The notes beneath the pieces were generated by a model. The model was not told where the DNA came from. It made no database searches and was given only the letters and a program-made list of their open reading frames with translations. Positions 17,465 through 25,464 of a DNA stretch of 64,000 bases are shown one piece after another. The stretch covers positions 57,518 to 121,517 of the forward strand of contig JAEXDQ010000010.1 in assembly GCA_023401595.1 (NCBI GenBank). The letters are read 5' to 3'. The position numbers and the translations under genes are program-made. The DNA is from Spirochaetota bacterium (GTDB lineage Bacteria > Spirochaetota > Spirochaetia > Sphaerochaetales > Sphaerochaetaceae). The first letter of the stretch is position 1. The number at the start of each line of letters is the position of its first letter.

Positions 17465-19078
17465 CTATTCAACGACGTACCAAGACGTAATTTCGTTGTA
17501 GACACCCATGTTGAAAAGAATAGTACCCTGTTGCGCATAATGTTCCGCAGGCCCGACGACTTTGTCGGAGAATCCCAAGTCGCGGATATCGTACCACAGG
17601 AAAATCCGAGGAACTTCCGCGTTAAGGATGTCGGAAATCTCCGCATAGATAGGTTCCCGGTCTTTCTGCGTCGCGAACGTCTTGCCCAACGTAAGCAGTT
17701 CATTGACTCTGGCGTTGTCATATCCCTGAGCGAGAAGCGCACCACGACCGATCAAAGATTCAGCGAGGGATGGGTCAAGCCCCATACCGGTTCCGGCGAG
17801 TCCCATGTCGAAGTCGCCGCTCACTTGGAGAGCCGTCGTCGCAGCCGCATCGATTTTCTGCAACGTAACATTCACCCCGACCGCCGCCCAATACTGCTGT
17901 ACAGCGACAAGAAGGTTCTGGGTCAATGTATCCGACTGGGTGTAGACCAGATTATGAGTTCTTCCGCTATATCCCGCTTCTGCAAGAAGTTGCTTTGCAA
18001 GCTCAGGATTGTAGTCATATTGGTTGAGGTTCTCCGTCCACGTCCATTTCTGCGGGAACAACGTTCTGGCCTTGATTGCGCCGGGATAGAGGTTGGCGAG
18101 CATAGTGTCAACGTCGATGGCGTACATGAGCGCCTGACGAATCCGGACATCCGACCAGTCTTCGTCGCTGAGGTTGAGCTGAATGGAGGAACAGCTTCCC
18201 TTGTCCATCGTCACTACCGTATGGTTTGGGATACTCTGATAATAAGACCTGTCATCAGGCGTAATGGACGTACCCTCGTAGAAAGTCGTATGGATTTCAC
18301 CGCTTGCATATGCGTTGAGCATCGCCACGGCATCGGTATAGATCACATAGTAGATTTCTTCGAGTATCGCCGCGCCATCGTAATACTCGTCATTGCGAAC
18401 GAGTTTGATGTACTGGTCGGCTTTGTACTCGGCCCATTTGAAGGGACCCGTACCGATTCTGTTCTTCCAGAACGGATGACCTACGACATTTTCCGCCGGA
18501 ACATCTTTGAACACGTGATACGGGAAAATGACCAGATAAGTCTGTTCAAGCTTCATCCAAAGAGGCATGGCCACGGAAAGTTCGACACGGACGGTCTTGT
18601 CGTCAATCTTCGTGACTCCGCTGAGAACGCTGGTTTTGCCGTCATGGACATCGCTGTATCCAACGATCGACTTCGCTTTCTCGTTCCAGCGTGTGGCGAC
18701 CTTCGGATTGGCCCATGCGCTGTACGACCAGATAAAGTCGTCGGCTACGACATCATAACCGTCATGCCATTTGGCATCTTTTCGGATATGAAGAATCCAG
18801 ACCTTTCCGTCTTCCTGCATCTCATAGCTTTCAACGAGAAGATTCTTGAGGTCGCCTTTCCATGTAATAGCGACGCCGGGCTCGTTGACCGTCGAATCAA
18901 GGCGGTGCGCCGTCGTCGTAATAAAAGAAGCCTGGCCCTGCGCGGCGGTTGGAAAACCTTCGTAGTAAACCTGCGACGCGGCTCTCTTGGGTTCAGCGGA
19001 CTTGCTCTCCCCTGCACCTCCTGCGAATACAGAGAACGCCGTAAGAAGTACTAACATGACACAAAATGCTTTCTTCAT
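17465..19078 (-). CDS. Extracellular solute-binding protein, family 5 (peptide/nickel/sialate type)
   Basis: A 537-residue exported binding protein for the Opp-type importer. The leader (residues 1-20) ends FSVFAGGAGE, a spirochaete-style cleavage region without a lipobox cysteine. The SBP_bac_5 body follows, with KDAKWHDGYDVVADDFIWSY near residue 107 and DVRIRQALMYAIDVDTM in the second lobe. Family 5 proteins bind peptides, nickel chelates, opines or, in SatA, sialic acid; the residues here do not tell these apart. It is the first gene of the 11-gene leftward operon, with its own promoter upstream. Confidence 0.88.
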   Translation of the reverse strand: MKKAFCVMLVLLTAFSVFAGGAGESKSAEPKRAASQVYYEGFPTAAQGQASFITTTAHRLDSTVNEPGVAITWKGDLKNLLVESYEMQEDGKVWILHIRKDAKWHDGYDVVADDFIWSYSAWANPKVATRWNEKAKSIVGYSDVHDGKTSVLSGVTKIDDKTVRVELSVAMPLWMKLEQTYLVIFPYHVFKDVPAENVVGHPFWKNRIGTGPFKWAEYKADQYIKLVRNDEYYDGAAILEEIYYVIYTDAVAMLNAYASGEIHTTFYEGTSITPDDRSYYQSIPNHTVVTMDKGSCSSIQLNLSDEDWSDVRIRQALMYAIDVDTMLANLYPGAIKARTLFPQKWTWTENLNQYDYNPELAKQLLAEAGYSGRTHNLVYTQSDTLTQNLLVAVQQYWAAVGVNVTLQKIDAAATTALQVSGDFDMGLAGTGMGLDPSLAESLIGRGALLAQGYDNARVNELLTLGKTFATQKDREPIYAEISDILNAEVPRIFLWYDIRDLGFSDKVVGPAEHYAQQGTILFNMGVYNEITSWYVVE

Positions 19079-19128
19079 TTTCGGTAAACTCCTTTTAAAT
19101 ATTTTCAGTGATATATCACATAAATCAT

Positions 19129-19156
19129 TGTATACTCCTCATATCGAAATTGTAAA
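19129..19156 (-). promoter_or_regulatory. Sigma-70 type promoter of the Opp/NanA-like operon
   Basis: On the minus strand TTTACA (19151-19156) and TATACA (19129-19134) are 16 bases apart, about 50 bases upstream of the binding-protein start codon. The same 145-bp spacer must also hold the divergent promoter for the FAD oxidoreductase at 19224. Confidence 0.45.
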
Positions 19157-19223
19157 CAAAAATTTTTAGTATTTTCACGTCGTTTTTTCCGATGCGAAGA
19201 CCTGAAGCAATGGGGAGCATGAA

Positions 19224-20501
19224 ATGGACAAAAAAGACTACGATGTCATTGTCTGCGGTGGCGGCCCCGCCGGAATCATTGCGGCGACTACGGCCGCACG
19301 TAATGGTGCGACCACCGCTATCATAGAGAGACACGCCTTTCTTGGAGGATTGGCATCGGCGGGTCTGGTCGCCCCGATCAGCGAATTCCGAAAGAACGGA
19401 CATTTCATTATCAAAGGGTTTCCATGGGAATTCATTGAGCGCATCGCATCACTTGGTGGCGCCATAACAGACTATCCGAACGGCAACATCCCCTTTGATG
19501 CTGAAATCTACAAGCTCGCCGCCGACAGGTTCACCGCTGATGCGGGGGTGGAGCTGTTTTTCAATACAACGCTCACGGGATGCCGCACGGAACAAATAGC
19601 CGACAGGACAAGGATCCAATCGATATGCTGTTCCCATTTCACCGGACCTTTTGAACTGGCCGCTGAATACTATATAGATTGTACCGGCGACGCCATGCTT
19701 TCATGGTATGCGGGCGTACCGATGCAAAAGTTCGCCGACGTACAGCCTGCGTCACTTTGTCTGCGCATCGGAAACGTGGATACCGACCATCTTGAAAATA
19801 CACGCTTGATGGAACATGGAAAGAAATACTCGAACCAGCGTATCAGGACCATCCTCGAAAAGCTGAAGTCAGCCGGCGAACGTGTTCCCCAGTTTGGCGG
19901 ACCATGGTTCCAGCAGGATATCCAGGACGGCATAGTATATGCGAACATGACGCGGTCAGCTGTGAGCCTTGTGAATCCGAAAGAAACCTCCGAAATGGAA
20001 GCCAGGTTACGGGAAGATGCGTTCATCCTTTTCAATCTACTGAAAAAGCATGTTCCTGAATTCAGAGACAGCCGACTCATTCAGTGCGCCGTCCAGGCCG
20101 GTTATAGGGAAACCAGACGAATCGTCGGCAGACATCTCCTTACAGGACGGGAGCTGATGGATGCGGTTCATTTTGATGATTCGATAGCCTGTTCAGCGCA
20201 CCCCGTGGATATCCATCGTTCCGGCGACACACAACAGAAAGTAGTCTTCCTTGAGCGGGAGGGATTCATCCCCTATAGAAGTCTTTACGCACAGTCTCAT
20301 AAGAATCTTCTGACGGCGGGGCGCTGCGTCTCCGCGGACAAGGAGGCGATCGCTTCGATCCGGGTACAGGCGCCATGCATGGCCATGGGGCAGGCGGCGG
20401 GAACCGCGGCGGCGCTCTGCCTTGACGGCGCTACGGACGTGACGGATCTTGATACAGCTCTGTTGCGGCAGAGGCTCGCCGCACAAGGGGCGATAATATG
20501 A
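19224..20501 (+). CDS. FAD-dependent oxidoreductase (second paralogue, divergent)
   Basis: 425 residues with the FAD Rossmann motif VIVCGGGPAGIIAATTAARN, the family segment AFLGGLASAGLV, DCTGDAMLSWYAG, GYRETRRIVGRH and the C-terminal CMAMGQAAGTAAAL. It belongs to the same PF12831-like family as the protein at 10182. GGGGAG is 7 bases before the ATG. It is transcribed away from the Opp/NanA-like operon and toward the amino-acid transporter, whose own promoter lies 140 bases after this stop. Substrate unknown; having two family members flanking one transport operon suggests related substrates. Confidence 0.82.
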   Translation: MDKKDYDVIVCGGGPAGIIAATTAARNGATTAIIERHAFLGGLASAGLVAPISEFRKNGHFIIKGFPWEFIERIASLGGAITDYPNGNIPFDAEIYKLAADRFTADAGVELFFNTTLTGCRTEQIADRTRIQSICCSHFTGPFELAAEYYIDCTGDAMLSWYAGVPMQKFADVQPASLCLRIGNVDTDHLENTRLMEHGKKYSNQRIRTILEKLKSAGERVPQFGGPWFQQDIQDGIVYANMTRSAVSLVNPKETSEMEARLREDAFILFNLLKKHVPEFRDSRLIQCAVQAGYRETRRIVGRHLLTGRELMDAVHFDDSIACSAHPVDIHRSGDTQQKVVFLEREGFIPYRSLYAQSHKNLLTAGRCVSADKEAIASIRVQAPCMAMGQAAGTAAALCLDGATDVTDLDTALLRQRLAAQGAII

Positions 20502-20578
20502 TTTTTCCATCCGGAAGGCCCAAACAAGAGGAATATATCAAGCAACAACACAAACACATTGATTTCCCATAGAAATTT

Positions 20579-20644
20579 GTTATTATAATAACATAAATAA
20601 TATTTTTATAACATATTGACTTTTTAATAACCAATCTGTATCAT
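20579..20644 (+). promoter_or_regulatory. Promoter and palindrome upstream of the amino-acid ABC transporter
   Basis: TTGACT (20616-20621) and TATCAT (20639-20644) are separated by 17 bases, a good sigma-70 promoter 45 bases before the start codon. Just upstream, GTTATTATAATAAC (20579-20592) is a perfect 14-bp palindrome, a possible operator. Confidence 0.55.
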
Positions 20645-20688
20645 CCCATCCATCTACACGCTATAAGCCCAAGAAGGGGGATGTTGGT

Positions 20689-21546
20689 ATGAAAATTCAG
20701 AAATTGGCCATATGCGCCTTAGTCATGATCTTCTCGGTTTGCTCTGTATTCGCAGGGGGAAGCAAGGAAGGGGCGGCTCAAACGGCATCCGGGACGGAGA
20801 AGGTATTGAGCGTCGCCATGGAATGCGGATACGCGCCGTACAACTGGACACAAACCACCGATGCGAACGGTGCCGTCCGTATCGCAGGCTCGAACGACTA
20901 CGCCTACGGATACGATGTCATGATGGCGAAGCTGATCGCCGAAAAGCTCGGCTATACATTGAGCATCCGTAAGCTTGACTGGGATTCTTTGGTTCCCGCA
21001 GTACAGTCCGGAACTGTAGATTGTGTCATAGCGGGTCAATCGATTACCTCGGACAGGCTTCAGATGGTAGATTTCACCGCACCGTACTATTATGCGTCCA
21101 TTGTATGCCTTGTAAACAAGGATGGGAAATACGCCGAAGCAAAAGGGTTGAAGGATCTGGCAGGGGCTACCTGTACCAGCCAGTTGGGAACAGTCTGGTA
21201 CGATGTGTGCCTGCCCCAGATCAAGGATGCGAAGATACTTCCGGCTCAGGAAAGCGCTCCGGCGATGCTTGTAGCGCTCGGCAGCAAAAGGGTCGACCTT
21301 GTCTGCACCGACATGCCTACCGCACAAGCCGCATTGGTCGCGTACCCGAACATGAAGCTGCTCGATTTCTCCAATAGCGGAGACGACTTCGTCGTAAGCC
21401 AGGAAGAGATCAACATCGGAATCTCCGTCTCCAAAAACAACAAGGAGCTGACAGAGGCCATCAACAATGTTCTCGCATCCTTGACGGTCGAAGATTTCAA
21501 CAGGATGATGAACGAAGCAATCTCCGTCCAGCCTCTCGCACAATGA
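20689..21546 (+). CDS. Amino-acid-type solute-binding protein, family 3
   Basis: 285 residues. An N-terminal leader ends CSVFAGGSKEG, followed by the SBP_bac_3 fold with VAMECGYAPYNW, GYDVMMAKLIAEKLG, DWDSLVPAVQSGTVDCVIAG and VDFTAPYY. These are the standard ligand-site segments of polar amino-acid binding proteins; exact specificity is not readable. It is the first gene of a three-gene transporter operon (20689-23122) with its own promoter. Confidence 0.9.
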   Translation: MKIQKLAICALVMIFSVCSVFAGGSKEGAAQTASGTEKVLSVAMECGYAPYNWTQTTDANGAVRIAGSNDYAYGYDVMMAKLIAEKLGYTLSIRKLDWDSLVPAVQSGTVDCVIAGQSITSDRLQMVDFTAPYYYASIVCLVNKDGKYAEAKGLKDLAGATCTSQLGTVWYDVCLPQIKDAKILPAQESAPAMLVALGSKRVDLVCTDMPTAQAALVAYPNMKLLDFSNSGDDFVVSQEEINIGISVSKNNKELTEAINNVLASLTVEDFNRMMNEAISVQPLAQ

Positions 21547-21569
21547 CCGAGGGATGACAAGGAATAGAG

Positions 21570-22370
21570 ATGACTATCTCAGAAATGAATTTCTTCCAGA
21601 GAATGCTGTACATTCTCGAACGGTACGGCGGTTCCTTTCTCAAAGGAGCCGCCACGACTATGGCCATCGCCATTATCTGCACGTTCCTAGGTTGTGTGAT
21701 CGGCTTCGCGGTAGGTCTGGTACAGACCGCGCAACCCCATAAGAAGGACGGTCTGGTCAAGCGAGCCGTCCTCAGGTTGTTCAAATGGATATTGACGGCG
21801 TATGTGGAGATATTCCGAGGAACGCCGATGATGCTCCAGGCCGCGTTCATCTACTACGGGATGAGCCAGCTGTTCAACATCAACCTCGGCATGTGGAGCG
21901 CCGCCATCATCATTGTCTCGGTCAATACCGGCGCCTATATGGCGGAAACGGTACGTGGCGGCATCCTGTCGGTCGACCAAAGCCAGAACGAAGGGGCGCG
22001 GGCGATCGGCATGTCCCATTTCCAGACCATGCTGTATGTCATTCTTCCTCAGGCTCTGAGGAACATCATGCCTCAGATCGGCAATAACCTTATCATCAAC
22101 ATCAAGGATACGTGTGTATTGTCCATCATCGGTACGGTTGAGTTGTTCTTTACGTTCAAGAGCATTTCCGGTGCGCTGTACACCTATTTCGAGGCGGCGA
22201 CAGTCACCATGGTAATTTATTTCGTCCTTACCTTCGCCTGTTCGAGGCTCCTCAGATATGCGGAGTCGAAAATGGACGGACCTGCCAATTTCGATCTGGC
22301 GACCAACGACACGCTCGCCTTCACCAGCGGCATGACAAGGTACAATCAGAAAACGGGAGGGATGTTCTGA
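21570..22370 (+). CDS. Amino-acid ABC transporter permease (HisM/GlnP type)
   Basis: 266 residues with an N-terminal GAATTMAIAIICTFLGCVIGF helix, EIFRGTPMMLQ, and the EAA-type coupling loop QNEGARAIGMSHFQTMLYVILPQA. At least five membrane helices are present. AAGGAATAGAG precedes the ATG. It overlaps the ATPase gene by one base (TGATG), so the two are translationally coupled. A single permease implies a homodimeric channel. Confidence 0.9.
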   Translation: MTISEMNFFQRMLYILERYGGSFLKGAATTMAIAIICTFLGCVIGFAVGLVQTAQPHKKDGLVKRAVLRLFKWILTAYVEIFRGTPMMLQAAFIYYGMSQLFNINLGMWSAAIIIVSVNTGAYMAETVRGGILSVDQSQNEGARAIGMSHFQTMLYVILPQALRNIMPQIGNNLIINIKDTCVLSIIGTVELFFTFKSISGALYTYFEAATVTMVIYFVLTFACSRLLRYAESKMDGPANFDLATNDTLAFTSGMTRYNQKTGGMF

Positions 22371-23122
22371 TGGGAGAGATATTGAGAATCGAGCATCTTG
22401 TTAAGACGTTCGGGACAAACGAGGTGCTGAAAGACATAGATTTCAACGTCAATTCGGGGGATGTCATCAGTATCATCGGTTCTTCCGGCTCCGGCAAATC
22501 AACGTTGTTGCGTTGCATCAACATGCTGGAGGAAGCCAGCGGGGGAAAAATACTCTACCATGGGAAGAATATCCTGGATGGGGAGGTCAACGAAGACACC
22601 TATAGGGCGAAGGTGGGAATGGTCTTCCAATCGTTCAACCTGTTCAACAACTACACCGTCCTGGGCAATTGCATGATCGGGCAGGAGAAGGTTCTGAAAA
22701 GAGACCGGGAAACAGCGAGAAAGACCGCTTTGGAATATCTCGCCAAAGTCGGTATGGACATGTATATCAAGGCCAAGCCGAGACAATTGTCAGGCGGGCA
22801 GAAGCAACGTGTCGCGATAGCGAGGGCGCTTGCGATGAACCCCGACATCCTTCTGTTCGACGAGCCTACCAGCGCATTGGATCCTGAGTTGGTCGGAGAG
22901 GTCCTCGATGTCATGAAACTTCTGGCTTCCAGTGGAATGACCATGCTTGTGGTCACCCATGAGATGGCGTTCGCAAGAGATATTTCGACGAAAGTCGTGT
23001 TCATGGCCGATGGGAAAATTGAAGAGGAAGGTCCTCCGGAACAGATTTTTCACACTCCGAGAAGCGGGAGAACAAAGGAGTTCCTTTCACGTTTCACAGC
23101 TACGGCGGGACAGAAGGAATAA
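22370..23122 (+). CDS. glnQ: Amino-acid ABC transporter ATPase (GlnQ/HisP type)
   Basis: 250 residues with Walker A GSSGSGKST, Q-loop MVFQSFNLFNNYTVL, signature LSGGQKQRVAIARAL, Walker B ILLFDEPTSALDPE and H-loop VVTHEM. All residues needed for ATP hydrolysis are in place. It is the last gene of the operon; about 250 bases with no recognisable gene follow. Confidence 0.92.
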   Translation: MGEILRIEHLVKTFGTNEVLKDIDFNVNSGDVISIIGSSGSGKSTLLRCINMLEEASGGKILYHGKNILDGEVNEDTYRAKVGMVFQSFNLFNNYTVLGNCMIGQEKVLKRDRETARKTALEYLAKVGMDMYIKAKPRQLSGGQKQRVAIARALAMNPDILLFDEPTSALDPELVGEVLDVMKLLASSGMTMLVVTHEMAFARDISTKVVFMADGKIEEEGPPEQIFHTPRSGRTKEFLSRFTATAGQKE

Positions 23123-23341
23123 AGCGAGAGGCTCCGTCAGGCCGCCCGATATGAGCGGTATGAGCCCCGATGGCGTCCAGCTCGCTCTTCACCTCCGATA
23201 CAGTGTCGTACCCTCATCCTATATCATACCCGATGCAAATTCGGGTTCCGTCCAGTGACGACGACTTCAAGAACCATACCGGAAGCATCGATATTGTACG
23301 ACAACTGCAAAATACTGCCATTTTTTCCAAAATAATGCCGC

Positions 23342-23375
23342 TTGCCTTTCTGTCGGGCTCGGGTACACTTTCTTC
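23342..23375 (+). promoter_or_regulatory. Promoter abutting the heparinase-like gene (possible leaderless start)
   Basis: TTGCCT (23342-23347) and TACACT (23364-23369) are 16 bases apart. The -10 box ends 6 bases before the ATG at 23376 and there is no Shine-Dalgarno sequence between them, so a transcript from here would begin at or very near the start codon. Confidence 0.4.
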
Positions 23376-25268
23376 ATGGACAAGTGTCGGGAGAAAGGAA
23401 AAAAAATACAACGATGTTTTCCGGAGATCGCGGAGAAAATCATTACCGCCGCACAGTACGCATACCAAGGCCAACTGATTCTTCCCGGCACCATGGGCGA
23501 AAGGCATTTCGTGGGCGATCCTGTCAAATGGCTCGACATCCCTTTCGACAACAAGGAGTACCTCTACCATCTCAACAGGATGGGGCACCTGAAGGTGATG
23601 GCGGAAGCCTATGGCATCACTGGTGAAGAAAGGTACGCCGAAAAGGTGGTCAGGGAACTCGACAATTGGATCGGTACCGTACCCGTCCCAGCAATCAGCG
23701 AAACAAATCTGGAATCCTTCAAGGTCTGTTCGCCTTGGCGCGCCCTGGAGGTAGGAAGCCGGGGCGGCGACTCCTGGCCTGTCATTGTATCCTGTCTGGC
23801 CGACTCCCCCAACTACACCCAGCCTTTTGCAACCAAGATCAGGGAGTCGGCCAGAATTCATATGGAGATTCTGGCGGAGATATCGCCGCTCCTTTGGCCG
23901 AAAGCCAACCACAACCACTATCTGATCGAAAACATCGGGCTACTCTCCTTCTCGCTGTTTTTTCCGGAACTGGATCCTGTCCATGTCTATCGCCGTCAGG
24001 CGGAACGGGAATTGGACAGGTGTCTGGCAAACCAATGCACACAGGAGGGGGGACAGATAGAGGGATCTCCATCCTACCACAACGCATGTCTTTTCTGGTT
24101 CGCCCTGAAAGGGCTCCTGATGAAGCAAAGCGGAGATACGGTTTCTCCAGAATATTTTGCGCAGCTCGACAAGATGTTCGCTCATTCCATCCAGTCCACA
24201 CGAAACTGCGGGGGATGCTTTCCATTGGGAGACAGTCATGGAGAGGACAAGGAGACGCTTGCCCTCCCCGCCTTGGCTCTCTATCTGCTCAAAGGAGACT
24301 ATCACTATCTAGCTACCGCATTGCGCTTCTCTTCAAAAGAAGCCCTCGACGAGGAAATTTGCAAGAATATCTTCCGTTTTGACGACATCGAAAAGCTCTC
24401 GGCCGATTACGCCGAGGCGCTGGCCTCCGATGAAAAACCTGACCTTCCGTTGCTTTCATTCCAGAAAACATTGGGAGAAGCGTTCATCAGGGCCGGATGG
24501 AAGAAAGAGGATATCAGCCTCGCCGTAATCTGCAAAAGTCCCGTCCAGAACATGCATTCGCATATCGATCCGGGAAGTCTTGATCTGACAGCGTTCGGCA
24601 AGCCCCTCATCGTCGATCCCGGCATCTATACCTACAGGGAAGGCCTCGATCGATACCGGTTCAAATCAACGCTCTGGCATAGCACTATAACAATCAACCA
24701 CAGGGACGCATGGGAATATCTGGGTTCATGGAAGTATGGAGAACAGAAAGAGAGCAGACTTGAAACCGTATATGAGACGCCTAAGTTCTCCGTGGCGCGA
24801 ATGCGCATCGGCAATTACGCCCCGGTTCGGATACTCCGTACCATCATGCTTGTCGAAAAACGGTTCGTATTGGTCATCGATGATCTGTGCGGTTTGTCCG
24901 GCGACCTCGTGGAGGTTTCCTTCAATGTGAATTCGACCTCCTTGCACACCAAGGAAAACCTTGTGTATACCACGGACGCAGGCGCGAATCTTCTGCTTCA
25001 ATCCTCTGGCGCCGCAGTGGCGGAGGAACCCGCGCTATACTCGCCGAAAATCGATTTCCGGCAAAATTCGACAATGGTCAGGTTCAAAAACCAACCGAAT
25101 GATGCATCGTTCCTCCATGTGGCGTTGGTCGTTCCCTTTCTCGGCGATGCCCCCCCGACGAAGCTGACGGTAGAGAAAACAGATATCGACTACCTGATGC
25201 AGGTTCATATACTGAATGACCATTATACATTCCCATATAAAGAAATACTTGCAGGCTACAGGGAATGA
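23376..25268 (+). CDS. Heparinase II/III-like polysaccharide lyase (first)
   Basis: 630 residues, with no signal peptide. The N-terminal two thirds form an alpha/alpha toroid (DIPFDNKEYLYHLNRMGHL, LWPKANHNHYLIENIG, EGSPSYHN). The C-terminal beta region has MHSHIDPGSLDLTAFGKPLI, DPGIYTYR and LWHSTITINHRD, the heparinase II/III signature with its metal and catalytic histidines. Such enzymes cleave uronate-containing polysaccharides by beta-elimination, giving 4,5-unsaturated uronates, the substrate of GH88 enzymes such as the one at 27675. Without a leader it should act on imported oligosaccharides. No better start than 23376 was found, although no ribosome site precedes it. Confidence 0.8.
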   Translation: MDKCREKGKKIQRCFPEIAEKIITAAQYAYQGQLILPGTMGERHFVGDPVKWLDIPFDNKEYLYHLNRMGHLKVMAEAYGITGEERYAEKVVRELDNWIGTVPVPAISETNLESFKVCSPWRALEVGSRGGDSWPVIVSCLADSPNYTQPFATKIRESARIHMEILAEISPLLWPKANHNHYLIENIGLLSFSLFFPELDPVHVYRRQAERELDRCLANQCTQEGGQIEGSPSYHNACLFWFALKGLLMKQSGDTVSPEYFAQLDKMFAHSIQSTRNCGGCFPLGDSHGEDKETLALPALALYLLKGDYHYLATALRFSSKEALDEEICKNIFRFDDIEKLSADYAEALASDEKPDLPLLSFQKTLGEAFIRAGWKKEDISLAVICKSPVQNMHSHIDPGSLDLTAFGKPLIVDPGIYTYREGLDRYRFKSTLWHSTITINHRDAWEYLGSWKYGEQKESRLETVYETPKFSVARMRIGNYAPVRILRTIMLVEKRFVLVIDDLCGLSGDLVEVSFNVNSTSLHTKENLVYTTDAGANLLLQSSGAAVAEEPALYSPKIDFRQNSTMVRFKNQPNDASFLHVALVVPFLGDAPPTKLTVEKTDIDYLMQVHILNDHYTFPYKEILAGYRE

Positions 25269-25292
25269 GCCGATAACGACGAACATTGGGCG

Positions 25293-25344
25293 GTACTTAC
25301 GGTACGCCCTTGTGCGGATGACGCAGTATGGCGTCCCGTGACCG
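25293..25344 (+). repeat. 52-nt direct repeat, copy 1
   Basis: Shares GTGCGGATGACGCAGTAT, then one differing base and GCGTCCCGTG, with copy 2. Less perfect flanks extend the match to about 52 nt (GTACTT at the left end, CCG at the right). It contains the small inverted repeat GACGC-N6-GCGTC. It lies between the two heparinase-like genes. Confidence 0.7.
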
Positions 25345-25396
25345 GGAACCAATTCGAAGGACACGGGGCGATCGACAAGGAAGACAAACGAAGACA

Positions 25397-25447
25397 GTAC
25401 TTCTGTACGGCTTCGTGCGGATGACGCAGTATAGCGTCCCGTGTCCG
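25397..25447 (+). repeat. 51-nt direct repeat, copy 2
   Basis: Second copy of the element at 25293, offset by 104 bases, ending 18 bases before the next start codon. Both copies lie in the untranslated stretch before the second heparinase-like gene, which suggests a cis-regulatory or RNA-structural role, though a simple duplication is also possible. Confidence 0.7.
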
Positions 25448-25464
25448 AGAAGAAGGAGAAAGAC

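Noticed and set aside
17531..19054. A 507-codon plus-strand frame opposite the family 5 binding protein
   Set aside because: Antisense to a complete binding-protein gene; its composition (rich in R, V, D, H) is typical of a reverse-strand shadow.
25293..25447. Two direct repeats considered as a minimal CRISPR array
   Set aside because: Only two copies, repeat length over 50 nt, imperfect flanks, and no cas genes anywhere in the window.
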